A DNA stretch of 64,000 bases, taken from positions 6,262,001-6,326,000 of the forward strand of contig NZ_JACHNF010000001.1 in NCBI RefSeq assembly GCF_014205295.1, written 5' to 3'. The notes beneath the pieces were generated by a model, which was not told the DNA's origin, ran no database searches, and worked only from the letters and a program-made list of their open reading frames with translations. Made by a program: the position numbers and the translations under genes. Below are positions 24,872 through 33,485 of this stretch, piece by piece (positions within the stretch are counted from its first letter, which is position 1; every line of letters starts with the position of its first letter). Source of the DNA: Kribbella solani (GTDB lineage: Bacteria; Actinomycetota; Actinomycetes; Propionibacteriales; Kribbellaceae).

Positions 24872-25525
24872 GTGCGCATTCTTATCGTCGAGGACGACGA
24901 GGAAGTTGCCCACGCGGTGGCGGTAGGTTTGCGCCGGCAGCGGATGGCGGTCGACGTCGCGCTGGACGGGCTGTCCGGTCTGGAACGTGCCCTGGTCAAC
25001 GACTATGACGTGATCGTTCTCGATCGGGACCTGCCCGGGATGGACGGCGACACCGTGTGCGCCAAGCTCGTCGTCGCGGACTGCCGCAGCCGGGTGCTGA
25101 TGCTGACCGCGGCCGCGACCACCGAGGACCTGGTGGACGGGCTGAACCTCGGTGCCGACGACTATCTGGGCAAACCGTTCGACTTCCGCGTACTGACGGC
25201 CCGGATCATCGCGTTGGCTCGGCGCACGCATCCCGCGGTGCCTCCGGTACTGCAGCATGGGGACATCGAGTTGGACGCGGCGCAGCGCCGGGTGACTCGG
25301 CGCGGCGAGCCGATCGACCTGGCTCCCAAGGAGTTCGGCGTGCTGGAGCTGCTGCTCGCCGCCCAGGGCCGGGTGGTCTCGGCGGAGGAACTGCTCGAAC
25401 GGGTCTGGGACGAATCGGCCGACCCGTTCACCAAGTCCGTGAAGATCACCATCAGCCGGCTACGCGCCAAACTCGGCGACGAACCGGTGATTCATACCGT
25501 GGCCAAGTCCGGCTACCGGGTCTGA
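24872..25525 (+). CDS. OmpR-family response regulator
   Basis: 217 aa from GTG 24872, with GGAGG 9 nt upstream. Earlier in-frame ATGs (24512, 24821) precede the receiver fold and are not used. The receiver begins VRILIVEDDEEVAHAVAVGL with the DD acidic pair, the phospho-acceptor Asp in YDVIVLDRDLPGMDGD and the conserved Lys in GADDYLGKPFDF. The C-terminal winged helix (ELDAAQRRVTRRGEPIDLAP, KEFGVLELLL, SRLRAKLGDEP, VAKSGYRV) is of the OmpR/PhoB type. It is followed 9 bp later by its kinase and divergent from the MacAB-like operon. Confidence 0.95.
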   Translation: MRILIVEDDEEVAHAVAVGLRRQRMAVDVALDGLSGLERALVNDYDVIVLDRDLPGMDGDTVCAKLVVADCRSRVLMLTAAATTEDLVDGLNLGADDYLGKPFDFRVLTARIIALARRTHPAVPPVLQHGDIELDAAQRRVTRRGEPIDLAPKEFGVLELLLAAQGRVVSAEELLERVWDESADPFTKSVKITISRLRAKLGDEPVIHTVAKSGYRV

Positions 25526-25534
25526 GGGCAGCCC

Positions 25535-26788
25535 GTGCGCACAGTCTTCCGCAGGCCCCGCAACACTGTCCGGTTCCGCCTGACGCTGCTCTACGGCGGG
25601 GTGTTCCTCGTGTCCTCCGTGGCACTGCTCGCGATGACCTTCTTCCTGGTCGACCGGGCCGACCCGGGCCTCTACGTGTACAACGGCCAGGGCAGCGCGG
25701 CCACGGTCAAGGAGATGTCGAAGCCGCCGGCCAAACGCGGCCCGCAGGAACTCGACAAGCAGGGGAATGACCTGCCCGCGCCGGCTGCCGGGGAGAGCAA
25801 AGCGCTCATCGAACTGGCACAGCGGCAGAAGGACCAGCGGAGGCACACGCTGCTGGTTCAGGGCCTCATTGCCCTGGGCATCATGACGGTCGTCTCGATG
25901 GGTCTCGGTTGGGTGCTGGCCGGGCGCGTGCTGCGCCGGCTGAGTACGATCACCCGCACGGCCCGGGAGATCTCCGCGACCAACCTGCACGCCCGGCTGG
26001 CGCTGCCGGGGCCTGCCGACGAACTCAAGGACCTCGGCGACACCTTCGACGAGTTGCTGGCCCGGCTGGAGGCCGCTTTCGAGGCACAGCGCCGGTTCGT
26101 GGCCAACGCCTCGCACGAGCTGCGGACTCCCATGACGCGGCAGCGCACCCTCGGACAGGTCGTCCTGGCGGATCCGGACGCGAGCGTGGAGTCACTGCGG
26201 GAGGCCCACCTGCGGATCCTCGCCGCCGGCCGCGAGCAGGAGCGGTTGATCACGTCGCTGCTGACCCTGGCCCGGGGGCAGGCCGGCCTTGACCGGTGGG
26301 TGCCGTTCGACCTCCAGGCACTGGCCGGGAAGGTCGTGGTGTCCCGCGACGAGGAGGCCGAGCGGCGCGATGTGTCCTGGCGTACGGCGCTGGATCCGGC
26401 CGTCGCGATCGGTGGCGCGGGCCTGGCGGAACGCCTGGTGGTCAATCTGGTGGACAACGCACTGACCTACAACACTCCCGGCGGATGGGTCGAGGTCACC
26501 ACCCGCGCCGAGGGCGATCGGGCCGTGCTGACCGTGAGCAACTCGGGTCCGGTCGTTGCCGCCGAGGAGCTGGACCGGCTGTTCCAGCCGTTCCAGCGGG
26601 TCGGCACCACGCGCACCCACCGTGAAGGGCTCGGTCTCGGGCTGTCCATCGTCAGCGCCATCGCTACCGCCCATCAGGCCGAACTCGACGCCGTGCCCCG
26701 GCCGGAGGGCGGTCTGACCATGACGGTGCGCTTCCCCTGCGCGGCGGCGGACACGGTCGTAGGCCCGGCCGCGGTCGAACGCGTCTAG
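25535..26788 (+). CDS. Sensor histidine kinase
   Basis: 417 aa from GTG 25535. Two transmembrane helices (LLYGGVFLVSSVALLAMTFF and LIALGIMTVVSMGLGWVLAG) flank an extracytoplasmic loop of about 70 residues. A HAMP linker follows (GRVLRRLSTITRTAREISAT), then the H-box VANASHELRTPM, the N-box LVDNALTYN and G-boxes around GLGLGLSIV. It pairs with the upstream OmpR-type regulator. Beside a MacAB-like exporter, it most likely senses a membrane-active peptide or envelope stress (inference). It converges on the lipoprotein gene at 26873. Confidence 0.93.
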   Translation: MRTVFRRPRNTVRFRLTLLYGGVFLVSSVALLAMTFFLVDRADPGLYVYNGQGSAATVKEMSKPPAKRGPQELDKQGNDLPAPAAGESKALIELAQRQKDQRRHTLLVQGLIALGIMTVVSMGLGWVLAGRVLRRLSTITRTAREISATNLHARLALPGPADELKDLGDTFDELLARLEAAFEAQRRFVANASHELRTPMTRQRTLGQVVLADPDASVESLREAHLRILAAGREQERLITSLLTLARGQAGLDRWVPFDLQALAGKVVVSRDEEAERRDVSWRTALDPAVAIGGAGLAERLVVNLVDNALTYNTPGGWVEVTTRAEGDRAVLTVSNSGPVVAAEELDRLFQPFQRVGTTRTHREGLGLGLSIVSAIATAHQAELDAVPRPEGGLTMTVRFPCAAADTVVGPAAVERV

Positions 26789-26872
26789 TGTCCTGAACCT
26801 GAAGTTCGGACCCTGGCGACGGAGGGGCAGCAGCCGGGGTCACCCGGATCGCTGCCCCACGGGACGTCGCGG

Positions 26873-27502
26873 TCATCCGCCTTGCGTGTTCTTGGCGCCG
26901 TCTTCCGCGCCTTTTCCGCCGTTCCTCAGGACCTCTTTGCACTTGTCGTCAGCCTTCTTGAAGACGGGACCGGTGATGTCGACGCCGAGCGCACCTCGGT
27001 CGAGGTCGGTCCCGCCTTCGGCGTTGGGGTCCGGGAACTTGGGTACACCGTTCTCGCGCATGCATTTGGCGTACGCCAGCGCGGCCTCTCGGTCCGCGGG
27101 CGCCTCAGGTGCTGGCGCAGCGTTGTACTGCTTGCACGTCTCCGCGGCCTTTTCGTACGCCGGCGTGCCCAGACCGACCTTGTCGCCGTCAATCTTGAGA
27201 CCACCGTTGGGGTCCGGGTCCGGGAAATTGGTGACGCCGTTCGCCCGCATGCACTTCGAATAGGCGAGGGGACTGTTCTTTTCGGCGCCGCCGCCCGGCT
27301 TCGCGCTTTCGCTGGTACCAGGGCTGGCCGCCGCGACACCGCCGGCGCCGTCGTTGCCGCCATCTTTTCCGCCGTCGTTTCCGCAGGCGGTCACCAGCAG
27401 GCCGATGGTGGCGATCGCCGCGACCAGAGTGCCGCGCGGCCGGATATGACGCGGCAACGCTGCAGTCTTCCATTTCTCCCGCTCAGCCGTATTTTTCGGC
27501 AT
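26873..27502 (-). CDS. Lipoprotein with two copies of a C-M-R-x-NG-FPDP repeat
   Basis: 209 aa from ATG 27502, preceded by GAAAGG. The longer frame to 27574 adds an unlikely leader. Signal sequence and lipobox read LVAAIATIGLLVTACGND. After a Gly/Asp-rich linker come two homologous repeats: YSKCMRANGVTNFPDPDPNG and YAKCMRENGVPKFPDPNAEG, each followed by a second Cys (ETCKQ and DKCKE), probably one disulfide per repeat. Proteins of this type occur beside MacAB-like exporters in actinobacteria, and the role is unknown. The location after the two-component system supports co-function with the efflux operon at 21.5-24.6 kb. Confidence 0.8.
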   Translation of the reverse strand: MPKNTAEREKWKTAALPRHIRPRGTLVAAIATIGLLVTACGNDGGKDGGNDGAGGVAAASPGTSESAKPGGGAEKNSPLAYSKCMRANGVTNFPDPDPNGGLKIDGDKVGLGTPAYEKAAETCKQYNAAPAPEAPADREAALAYAKCMRENGVPKFPDPNAEGGTDLDRGALGVDITGPVFKKADDKCKEVLRNGGKGAEDGAKNTQGG

Positions 27503-27603
27503 ACTTTCGCACCTTTCTCGAATCGCTCCTGAGAAAGTTGTATCGGACCGGCGGTTGCGGGAAGGTATCAGCAAGAAGGAGCCCGGCCCCCTGCGAGCGA
27601 GGG

Positions 27604-28521
27604 TTAGTAGGCCTCTACCTGGGTGGTGTCTGCGTTGCCGCGGGTTGTCGGCTGGAGGTTTACCTGCCAGCCCTGGTTGCGGCCGAAGGTCTGGTCGAAC
27701 TTCTTGAACGAGCAGTCCGCCCGGAACTTCCGCTCGGACTGATCCCAGTCGCTGCCGCTCTTGAAGTACAGGTGGTACGTCCCACCGATCCGCTTCACCG
27801 TCGTCGTCTTGGTCGACTGGATGTACACCATCACCTGCGGCTCCCCGGGCGGCTGACCGTCGCCGACGATCGAAACCGCGACGTCGTGCGTCGTCCCGTT
27901 GGTGATCTTCACCTGGCCGGTGCCTTCGGCCGCGCGCCGTACCAGGATGTCGCCGTTCCGCGGGCGTACCGGCTCGGGCGCGGGCCCCGGATCGGGCAGT
28001 GTCTTGCCGAAGCTCAGTTTGAGTCGCTGCAACTGGACGATCGCCGACTTCAGGTCGGTACGCAGCTGCCGCTGAACCTGCTGTGACGTGTACGCGACGC
28101 CACCGCAGCGCGCATCGTCCTCCGTCTTCCGCGTCGACGACGTCAGCTGGGCGGCCGCCACCCCGATCCGTTCCTTCAGCAGTTCGTGTACGCCGTTCAA
28201 CCGCGTGGTCACGGTCAGTGCCGCCAACCGGATCGCCACCGTGTTCAGCGTCTCCGCGACCGTACTCATCGAGTCGGCCAGCCCTTCGGCGGTCCGGACC
28301 CGCGTCAGCCGCCGGGCCGGCCCGGTCAGCACCTGGTCGATCCGGCGCAGCTCCGCCTGGTACGCCGCCGCACCCAGCGGACCCGCGGCCGGTACCGAAG
28401 ACGCCGGAGCCGGTGCCGCGCTACCGGTCGCCGAGGCACTCGGCTCAGGCGTGTGCCGTGGCTCCGCGCCGCAGCCCACCACCAGCCCGATCCCAGCACA
28501 GAGCGCAACCCAGCGCTTCAT
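27604..28521 (-). CDS. Hypothetical lipoprotein
   Basis: 305 aa from the ATG at 28519-28521 (MKRWVALCAGIGLVVGCGAE), which has a clear lipobox VVGC. The frame to 28542 adds only MGTWGWG. A Pro/Ala/Ser-rich linker (residues about 25-50) precedes a mainly helical domain to about residue 180, then a beta-rich C-terminus (TGQVKITNGTTHDVAVSIVG, PQVMVYIQSTKTTTVKRIG, GTYHLYFKSGSDWDQSERKF). No family is recognised. It lies 50 bp upstream of nothing on its own strand except lysX at 28572, which is on the same strand and upstream in transcription order. Confidence 0.75.
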   Translation of the reverse strand: MKRWVALCAGIGLVVGCGAEPRHTPEPSASATGSAAPAPASSVPAAGPLGAAAYQAELRRIDQVLTGPARRLTRVRTAEGLADSMSTVAETLNTVAIRLAALTVTTRLNGVHELLKERIGVAAAQLTSSTRKTEDDARCGGVAYTSQQVQRQLRTDLKSAIVQLQRLKLSFGKTLPDPGPAPEPVRPRNGDILVRRAAEGTGQVKITNGTTHDVAVSIVGDGQPPGEPQVMVYIQSTKTTTVKRIGGTYHLYFKSGSDWDQSERKFRADCSFKKFDQTFGRNQGWQVNLQPTTRGNADTTQVEAY

Positions 28522-28571
28522 TCCCCACCCCCAGGTCCCCACCCGTGTCAGTCAGCTGCCAGCGTAAAGCA

Positions 28572-31500
28572 TCACTCGCGCGGCGCCGGGCGTACGAACG
28601 GGAACGCCAGCGTGCTGCGGATGTTCTGGCCGGTCAGCATCATCATCACCCGGTCGACGCCGATGCCCAGCCCGCCGGTCGGTGGCATCGCGTACTCGAG
28701 CGCGGACAGGAAGTCCTCGTCGAGCGACATCGCCTCCGGGTCACCGGCGGCCGCCTTGAGCGACTGCTGGGTGAGCCGGCGGCGCTGCTCGACCGGGTCG
28801 ACCAGCTCCGAGTACGCGGTCCCGATCTCGGCGCCGAAGGCAACCAGGTCCCACCGCTCGGCGAGCCGGGGCTCGGTGCGGTGGTTCCGGGTCAGCGGCG
28901 ACGTCTCCAGCGGGAAGTCGGTGTAGAAGGTCGGCAGCATCGTGTTCGGCTCGACGAGCTCGTCGTACAGCTCGAGCACCAGCTCGCCGGCGCTCAGGTC
29001 GAAGGTGGTGTGCACGCCGTGCTCCGCGCACAGCTCCCGCAGCCGTTCGATCGGCGTGTCCGGATCGATGGGCGTACCCGCTGCCTGGCCGACCGCGTCG
29101 TGCACGGTGATCACCGGCCAGTCACCGGAGATGTCGATCTCCTCGCCGTCGCGGCGCACCACCGGCTTGCCGTACACCGCGGTCGCCGCCTCGATCAGCA
29201 GCTCCCGGGTCAGCTCGCGCATCACGTGATAGTCCGCGTACGGCTGGTAGGCCTCGACCGAGGTGAACTCCGGGTTATGGGTCGCGTCGGCGCCCTCGTT
29301 CCGGAAGTTGCGGTTCAGTTCGAAGATCTTGCCCATCCCGCCGACGCTGAGCCGCTTCAGGAACAGCTCCGGCGCGATCCGCAGGAACAGCTCGGTGTCG
29401 TACGCGTTGATGTGCGTGACGAACGGCCGTGCGTTCGCGCCGCCGTGGACGGCCTGCAGCATCGGCGTTTCCACCTCGATGAAGCCGCGCGTCTCGAACC
29501 CGTTCCGGATCGCGCGGACGGCGGCACTGCGCTGCTGCATCATCCGCAGCGATTCCGGGTTCATCACCAGGTCGATGTGCCGCTGCCGGACCCGTGCCTC
29601 CGGGTCGGTGAAGCCCTTTCGCTTGTCCGGCAACGGGTGCAGGCACTTGGCGGCCATCACCCAGCTGGTGGCCGCCACCGACAGCTCGCCGCGGCGGCTG
29701 GTGACGACCTCGCCGGTGACGCTGACGTGGTCGCCGATGTCGACGAGCCGCTGCCACCGGTCCAGCGAGACCTCGCCGCAGGCATCGGTCGTGAACATCA
29801 CCTGCAGCTGGGTCAGCCCGTCCTGCAACTCCGCGAACGACAGGCCGCCGTGGTCCCGCATCCGCAGCACCCGGCCGGTCACCGAGACCGTGTGCCCGGT
29901 GTGATGGTCCGGCGGCAGGTTCGGGTAGAGCTCGCGGATCCGTTCCAGCGTCTCCGTCCGCGGTACGCCGACCGGGTACGGATCGATGCCCGCGGCAACA
30001 AGCTCAGCGAGTTTGGTACGCCGGATCTGCTCCTGCTCGGTCAGCTTGCGGGTCGGCAGCGCGGGCGCCAGCAGCTCCAGCTCCTGCTCGCGTACGGCGG
30101 TGGTGAAGGCCAGACCGTCCGCGGACCTGATCGCGTGCCGGTCGGCGGCGCCGGCGCTGTCCACCCGGGTCCACGGCCGCGGCGCGGGCAGGAAACCTTC
30201 CGCCGTACCGGCCGCCAGCAGCACCTGCGCCAGCGATGCGCCACGCGAGTAGCAGATCAACCGCGGCGACCAGCGGGGCAGGTACTTCTCGTTCGACTGG
30301 TAAAGACTTTCCAGCTGCCAGAACCGCGATGCCGCGGTCAGCAGCGCGTTCGTGAAGCGCAGGAACGGCCCGGCGCCGACCCGCTCGGCATCGCTGAAGA
30401 TCTCCCGGAACATCGCGAAGTTCAGCGAGATCCGGTGCACGCCGAGGTCGCCGCAGGCGTCGATCAGCGACGCCACCATGAACTCCATCAGGCCGTTCAC
30501 TGACTCGGGATCGCGCCGCATCAGGTCCAGCGAGACGCCCCGGACCCCCCACGGTACGAACGACAGCAGGCCGCGTACGGTGCCGTCAGCGTCCCGCGCG
30601 ATGACCATCACGCAGCGGGCGTCGGCCGGGTCGCCGAGCCGCCCGAGCGCCATCGAGAAGCCACGCTCGGTCCGGGCGCCGCGCCAGTTCTCGGCCAGCT
30701 GGACGTACTCCGCGAGGGTCTCCGGGGACAGATCGCCGTGCCGCACGACCTCGGCGTGGTACCCGGCCCGCTGAACCCGCGTGACCGCCTGGCGTACCGG
30801 GCGCATCGTCCGGCCTTCCAGGGTGAAGTCCGCGACGTCGATGATTGCCTCGTCACCCATCGCCAGCGCCCGCATACCCGCGTCGACGTACGCCCGCGCT
30901 GCCTCCTCGCTGGCCGAAAGGACAGCGGGGGACCAGCCGTACGTCCGCGCCTCGGCGAGCCATCGCTGGATCGCCGCCGGCCAGGCGACCGGATCACCGA
31001 CCGGATCACCACTGGCCAGACTGACCCCGTTGACCACCCGGTACGCGATCGCGGCGTCATGTCCGGGGGAGAAGACGACGGCCTTGTCGCGGCGGGTGGC
31101 GAAGTACCCGAGTGAGTCGCGTTCGCCGTGCAGGAGCAGGAGCCGGCGCAGGTCCAGCTCCTCCGGCTGGGTCAGGTAGCGGACGCGGCGGACCGACCGG
31201 AGGAAGATCCAGAACGCCAGCACCAGCGAGGCGGCCGAGATCGCACCGACGGACAGGCCGATCCAGCCGTGCCCCTCGTGACCGGCCATCTTGCTGCGGG
31301 ACTGGCCGAACGCGGCCGCGACCGCCCAGCCGATCTTCTGCCGCTGGCCGCTCAGGGTTCGCGGGAAGATCTGGGTGAGGGTGACGCTGACCGCGAGTGA
31401 GATCAGCATGCCGAACACCAGCGCGCCGATCGCGAGCCGGCGGCTACCGGTCGCGAGCCGGGCCGGGAAGGCACCGCGGATCTTCCACAGCAGCACGATC

Positions 31501-31925
31501 AGGGCCATCACCACGAGCGCCTGGAGGATCGCCCACTCCAGGTCCTTGGCCGAGGTGCGGTCGAGGTCGGACAGCCACTCGGTACCGCGTGGGCTGCTCA
31601 GCCGGACCGTACTGAACGCGATGTAGGCGGTCAGGCCGAACAGCCACAGGCCTTCGAAGACCCAGAGCACCCAGAGCAGCGCGGCTCGTTTGCCGCGCAG
31701 CAGCGCACTGCCGACGACCGCGAGGTAGACCGCCGAGAAGATCGTGTGCCCGGCCGGGATGCCGACGAACTCGAAGGCCATGTCCGCGTGCCGGACGAGC
31801 CGAGGGCTGAGGAATCGCAACGGAATCGCAAGGAACGACCAGACGGCAGCGACCACGACGACGCGGCCAACCCAGACCGCGGCGCGGTGCTGCCACGCCG
31901 GTACCACTGCTTCTTCCGACCGCAC
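28572..31925 (-). CDS. lysX: Bifunctional lysylphosphatidylglycerol synthase / lysyl-tRNA synthetase LysX
   Basis: 1117 aa from a GTG start. The N-terminal third has about six or seven membrane helices. A phosphatidylglycerol lysyltransferase (DUF2156-type) domain follows (residues about 260-590, with LLLHGERDSLGYFATRRDKA and DACGDLGVHRISLNFAMF). The C-terminal 500 residues are a full LysRS: OB-fold VSVTGRVLRMRDHGGLSFAE, class II motif 2 FRNEGADATHNPEFTSVEAY and motif 3 GLGIGVDRVMMMLTG. The enzyme charges tRNA with lysine and transfers it to phosphatidylglycerol, lowering membrane charge and giving resistance to cationic peptides. That fits a host making a lanthipeptide and a MacAB-like exporter (inference). 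Confidence 0.96.
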   Translation of the reverse strand: MRSEEAVVPAWQHRAAVWVGRVVVVAAVWSFLAIPLRFLSPRLVRHADMAFEFVGIPAGHTIFSAVYLAVVGSALLRGKRAALLWVLWVFEGLWLFGLTAYIAFSTVRLSSPRGTEWLSDLDRTSAKDLEWAILQALVVMALIVLLWKIRGAFPARLATGSRRLAIGALVFGMLISLAVSVTLTQIFPRTLSGQRQKIGWAVAAAFGQSRSKMAGHEGHGWIGLSVGAISAASLVLAFWIFLRSVRRVRYLTQPEELDLRRLLLLHGERDSLGYFATRRDKAVVFSPGHDAAIAYRVVNGVSLASGDPVGDPVAWPAAIQRWLAEARTYGWSPAVLSASEEAARAYVDAGMRALAMGDEAIIDVADFTLEGRTMRPVRQAVTRVQRAGYHAEVVRHGDLSPETLAEYVQLAENWRGARTERGFSMALGRLGDPADARCVMVIARDADGTVRGLLSFVPWGVRGVSLDLMRRDPESVNGLMEFMVASLIDACGDLGVHRISLNFAMFREIFSDAERVGAGPFLRFTNALLTAASRFWQLESLYQSNEKYLPRWSPRLICYSRGASLAQVLLAAGTAEGFLPAPRPWTRVDSAGAADRHAIRSADGLAFTTAVREQELELLAPALPTRKLTEQEQIRRTKLAELVAAGIDPYPVGVPRTETLERIRELYPNLPPDHHTGHTVSVTGRVLRMRDHGGLSFAELQDGLTQLQVMFTTDACGEVSLDRWQRLVDIGDHVSVTGEVVTSRRGELSVAATSWVMAAKCLHPLPDKRKGFTDPEARVRQRHIDLVMNPESLRMMQQRSAAVRAIRNGFETRGFIEVETPMLQAVHGGANARPFVTHINAYDTELFLRIAPELFLKRLSVGGMGKIFELNRNFRNEGADATHNPEFTSVEAYQPYADYHVMRELTRELLIEAATAVYGKPVVRRDGEEIDISGDWPVITVHDAVGQAAGTPIDPDTPIERLRELCAEHGVHTTFDLSAGELVLELYDELVEPNTMLPTFYTDFPLETSPLTRNHRTEPRLAERWDLVAFGAEIGTAYSELVDPVEQRRRLTQQSLKAAAGDPEAMSLDEDFLSALEYAMPPTGGLGIGVDRVMMMLTGQNIRSTLAFPFVRPAPRE

Positions 31926-31976
31926 CCGCCGATCATCCCACTAGTTTGCTGCGACTTCGGTCGACCTAGCACTACC

Positions 31977-32017
31977 TCAACAGTACAGTTGACGCCACAG
32001 TCAAGACTTTGGTTGAC
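31977..32017. promoter_or_regulatory. Two TTGAC-type inverted repeats in the lysX/DUF998 divergent promoter
   Basis: TCAAC-N6-GTTGA (31977-31992) and GTCAA-N8-TTGAC (32000-32017) lie side by side in the 109-bp spacer. The half-sites share the TCAA/TTGA core. This is a candidate two-site operator for lysX or the divergent gene, with no regulator assigned. Confidence 0.4.
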
Positions 32018-32034
32018 CTGACAGGCTGAGGAAC

Positions 32035-32709
32035 ATGCTCGCCGTCCCGTACCGCCTGGTCCGCGCCCTGATGATTGCCGCGGGCGTGGTCTACTGCAGC
32101 CTGATCCTCGAGGCGATCGCCGGCTTCCCGCTGAACGTACACATCTCTTTCCTCAGCGAACTGAGCGCGCGCGACCAGGCCACCAGCCCGTACGCCCGGG
32201 CGATGGACCTGATCAGCAGCCTGCTGATGCTGGCCGCCGTGGTGCTGTCCCGCCGGGCGCGCGCCGTCCGCTGGGAGATCGCCGGCGTGCTGATCAGTAC
32301 CGCCCTGTTCGCGATCGGGACCATGTTCGACTCGTTCATGCCGATGCACTGCGCGCCCTCGGTGGGTACGGCCTGCCGGGAGTCCGAGGCGGGCGGGCAG
32401 GCCGGGTTCGCGCTGATGCTGCACGAGGCGACCTCGACCATCGCCGGGGCGGGCACCATCGCCCTCGGCGTGTTCGCGGTGCTGGCGATCCGCCGGTACG
32501 GGTGGGGCGGCTGGTTCGCGAAGGCGGTCGCGCTGCTGGCCGCCGGTGTCGTGGTGACGCAGGTCTGGCTCGGGTCAGTGGTGGCGTACGAGACGCTGAG
32601 CGGCGCCGAGGTGATCGCGCCGGGCATCCTGCAACGGGTCACGACGGTGCTGACCTGCCTGCTGCTCGGGACATTGTTACCAGCCTTGCGGCAAGCTTGT
32701 ACTCGATGA
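32035..32709 (+). CDS. DUF998-family membrane protein
   Basis: 224 aa, ATG preceded by TGAGGAAC. About six transmembrane helices are visible (LVRALMIAAGVVYCSLILEA, LISSLLMLAAVVLS, ISTALFAIGTMFDSFM, STIAGAGTIALGVFAVLAI, AVALLAAGVVVTQVWLGSVV, VLTCLLLGTLLPAL). The family pattern FLSELSARDQATSPYARAMD after helix 1 is typical of DUF998. Function unknown. It is coupled by ATGA overlap to the hydrolase at 32706. Confidence 0.85.
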   Translation: MLAVPYRLVRALMIAAGVVYCSLILEAIAGFPLNVHISFLSELSARDQATSPYARAMDLISSLLMLAAVVLSRRARAVRWEIAGVLISTALFAIGTMFDSFMPMHCAPSVGTACRESEAGGQAGFALMLHEATSTIAGAGTIALGVFAVLAIRRYGWGGWFAKAVALLAAGVVVTQVWLGSVVAYETLSGAEVIAPGILQRVTTVLTCLLLGTLLPALRQACTR

Positions 32710-33458
32710 GCGTGACCTGGATCGTGCTACCCGGCCTGGCCGAGACTCCGGAGGAGTTCGCCCAGATCGCCGCCCTGCTTCCGGACCAGGACGTCCGGAT
32801 CATCGACCCCTGGCGTACGCCGGTCACGTCCGACGTCGACGCGCTACGCGCCGCGGCCGAGGTGGAGCCGGACACGGAGATCGGGTTGATCGGTCACTCC
32901 ATCGGCGGCCTGGCCGGTCTGCGCTGGGCGCTGACCCGGCCGCTGGAGGTGACCCGGCTGGTGCTGGTCGACAGCAGTCTGACCTCGGAAACCGGGTGGC
33001 GGTTGTGCTACCCGGGAGCGCCTGGTGACCGGGTGATCCGTTCACTGGCACGGTTCCTCGGGCGGCTCGGCGGGCCGCGGCTGATCGGTGCGTCGTTCCG
33101 CTGGCTGAGTGTCCGGTTCGGCAGCCGGACCCGGAACGAACCGTTGTCGAAGGCAACGATCAGGGCAAGGTACGGCGCGGCGGACTCGTGGTTGCTGTTC
33201 TGGGACGAGCTCGCGGCTACCTGGGAGCTGGCCGCCGAAACCGCGAAGCTCGTGGCCGGGCCGATCGCGGAGGTCGCGCCGACCGAGGTCCTGGTCGCGA
33301 CCGGCGGCGGATCGCGGCGGGCGGCAAGACGCTGGCTCACCGGCCAACAGCAACTGGCGGATGCCATCGGCGGCCGGATCGAGATCCTCCCCGACTCGGC
33401 GCACCTGGTCCACCTGGACCGCCCCGACGCCATCGCCGCCGCCGTCCACCGCCAGTAG
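32706..33458 (+). CDS. Alpha/beta-fold hydrolase
   Basis: 250 aa from the ATG overlapping the DUF998 stop; the longer upstream frame is an artefact. The fold starts TWIVLPGLAETPEEFAQIAA, with the nucleophile elbow LIGHSIGGLAGLRWAL (G-H-S-I-G), and a final His in LPDSAHLVHLDRPD. The acid is probably in the ATEVLVATGG strand end, which lacks an obvious Asp, so the triad is incomplete by eye. Substrate unknown. The palindromic repeat, interrupted by the IS30 element, begins 5 bp after its stop. Confidence 0.85.
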   Translation: MSVTWIVLPGLAETPEEFAQIAALLPDQDVRIIDPWRTPVTSDVDALRAAAEVEPDTEIGLIGHSIGGLAGLRWALTRPLEVTRLVLVDSSLTSETGWRLCYPGAPGDRVIRSLARFLGRLGGPRLIGASFRWLSVRFGSRTRNEPLSKATIRARYGAADSWLLFWDELAATWELAAETAKLVAGPIAEVAPTEVLVATGGGSRRAARRWLTGQQQLADAIGGRIEILPDSAHLVHLDRPDAIAAAVHRQ

Positions 33459-33462
33459 ACGG

Positions 33463-33485
33463 GCGGATATCCACTCTTGTTGTGG
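33463..33485. repeat. Palindromic intergenic repeat, copy 2, left part (split by the IS)
   Basis: GCGGATATCCACTCTTGTTG followed by TGG is the left third of the element also seen at 14745 and 45029. The right part resumes at 34784. The IS lies between, flanked by TGG at 33483-33485 and 34784-34786. Removing the IS and one TGG restores GTTGTGGGTTCTCCAC exactly. Confidence 0.85.

Noticed and set aside
28083..30503. 806-codon open frame on the plus strand across lysX
   Set aside because: It is antisense to the LysRS domain of lysX, whose motifs are all on the minus strand. Long antisense frames are common at this GC content.
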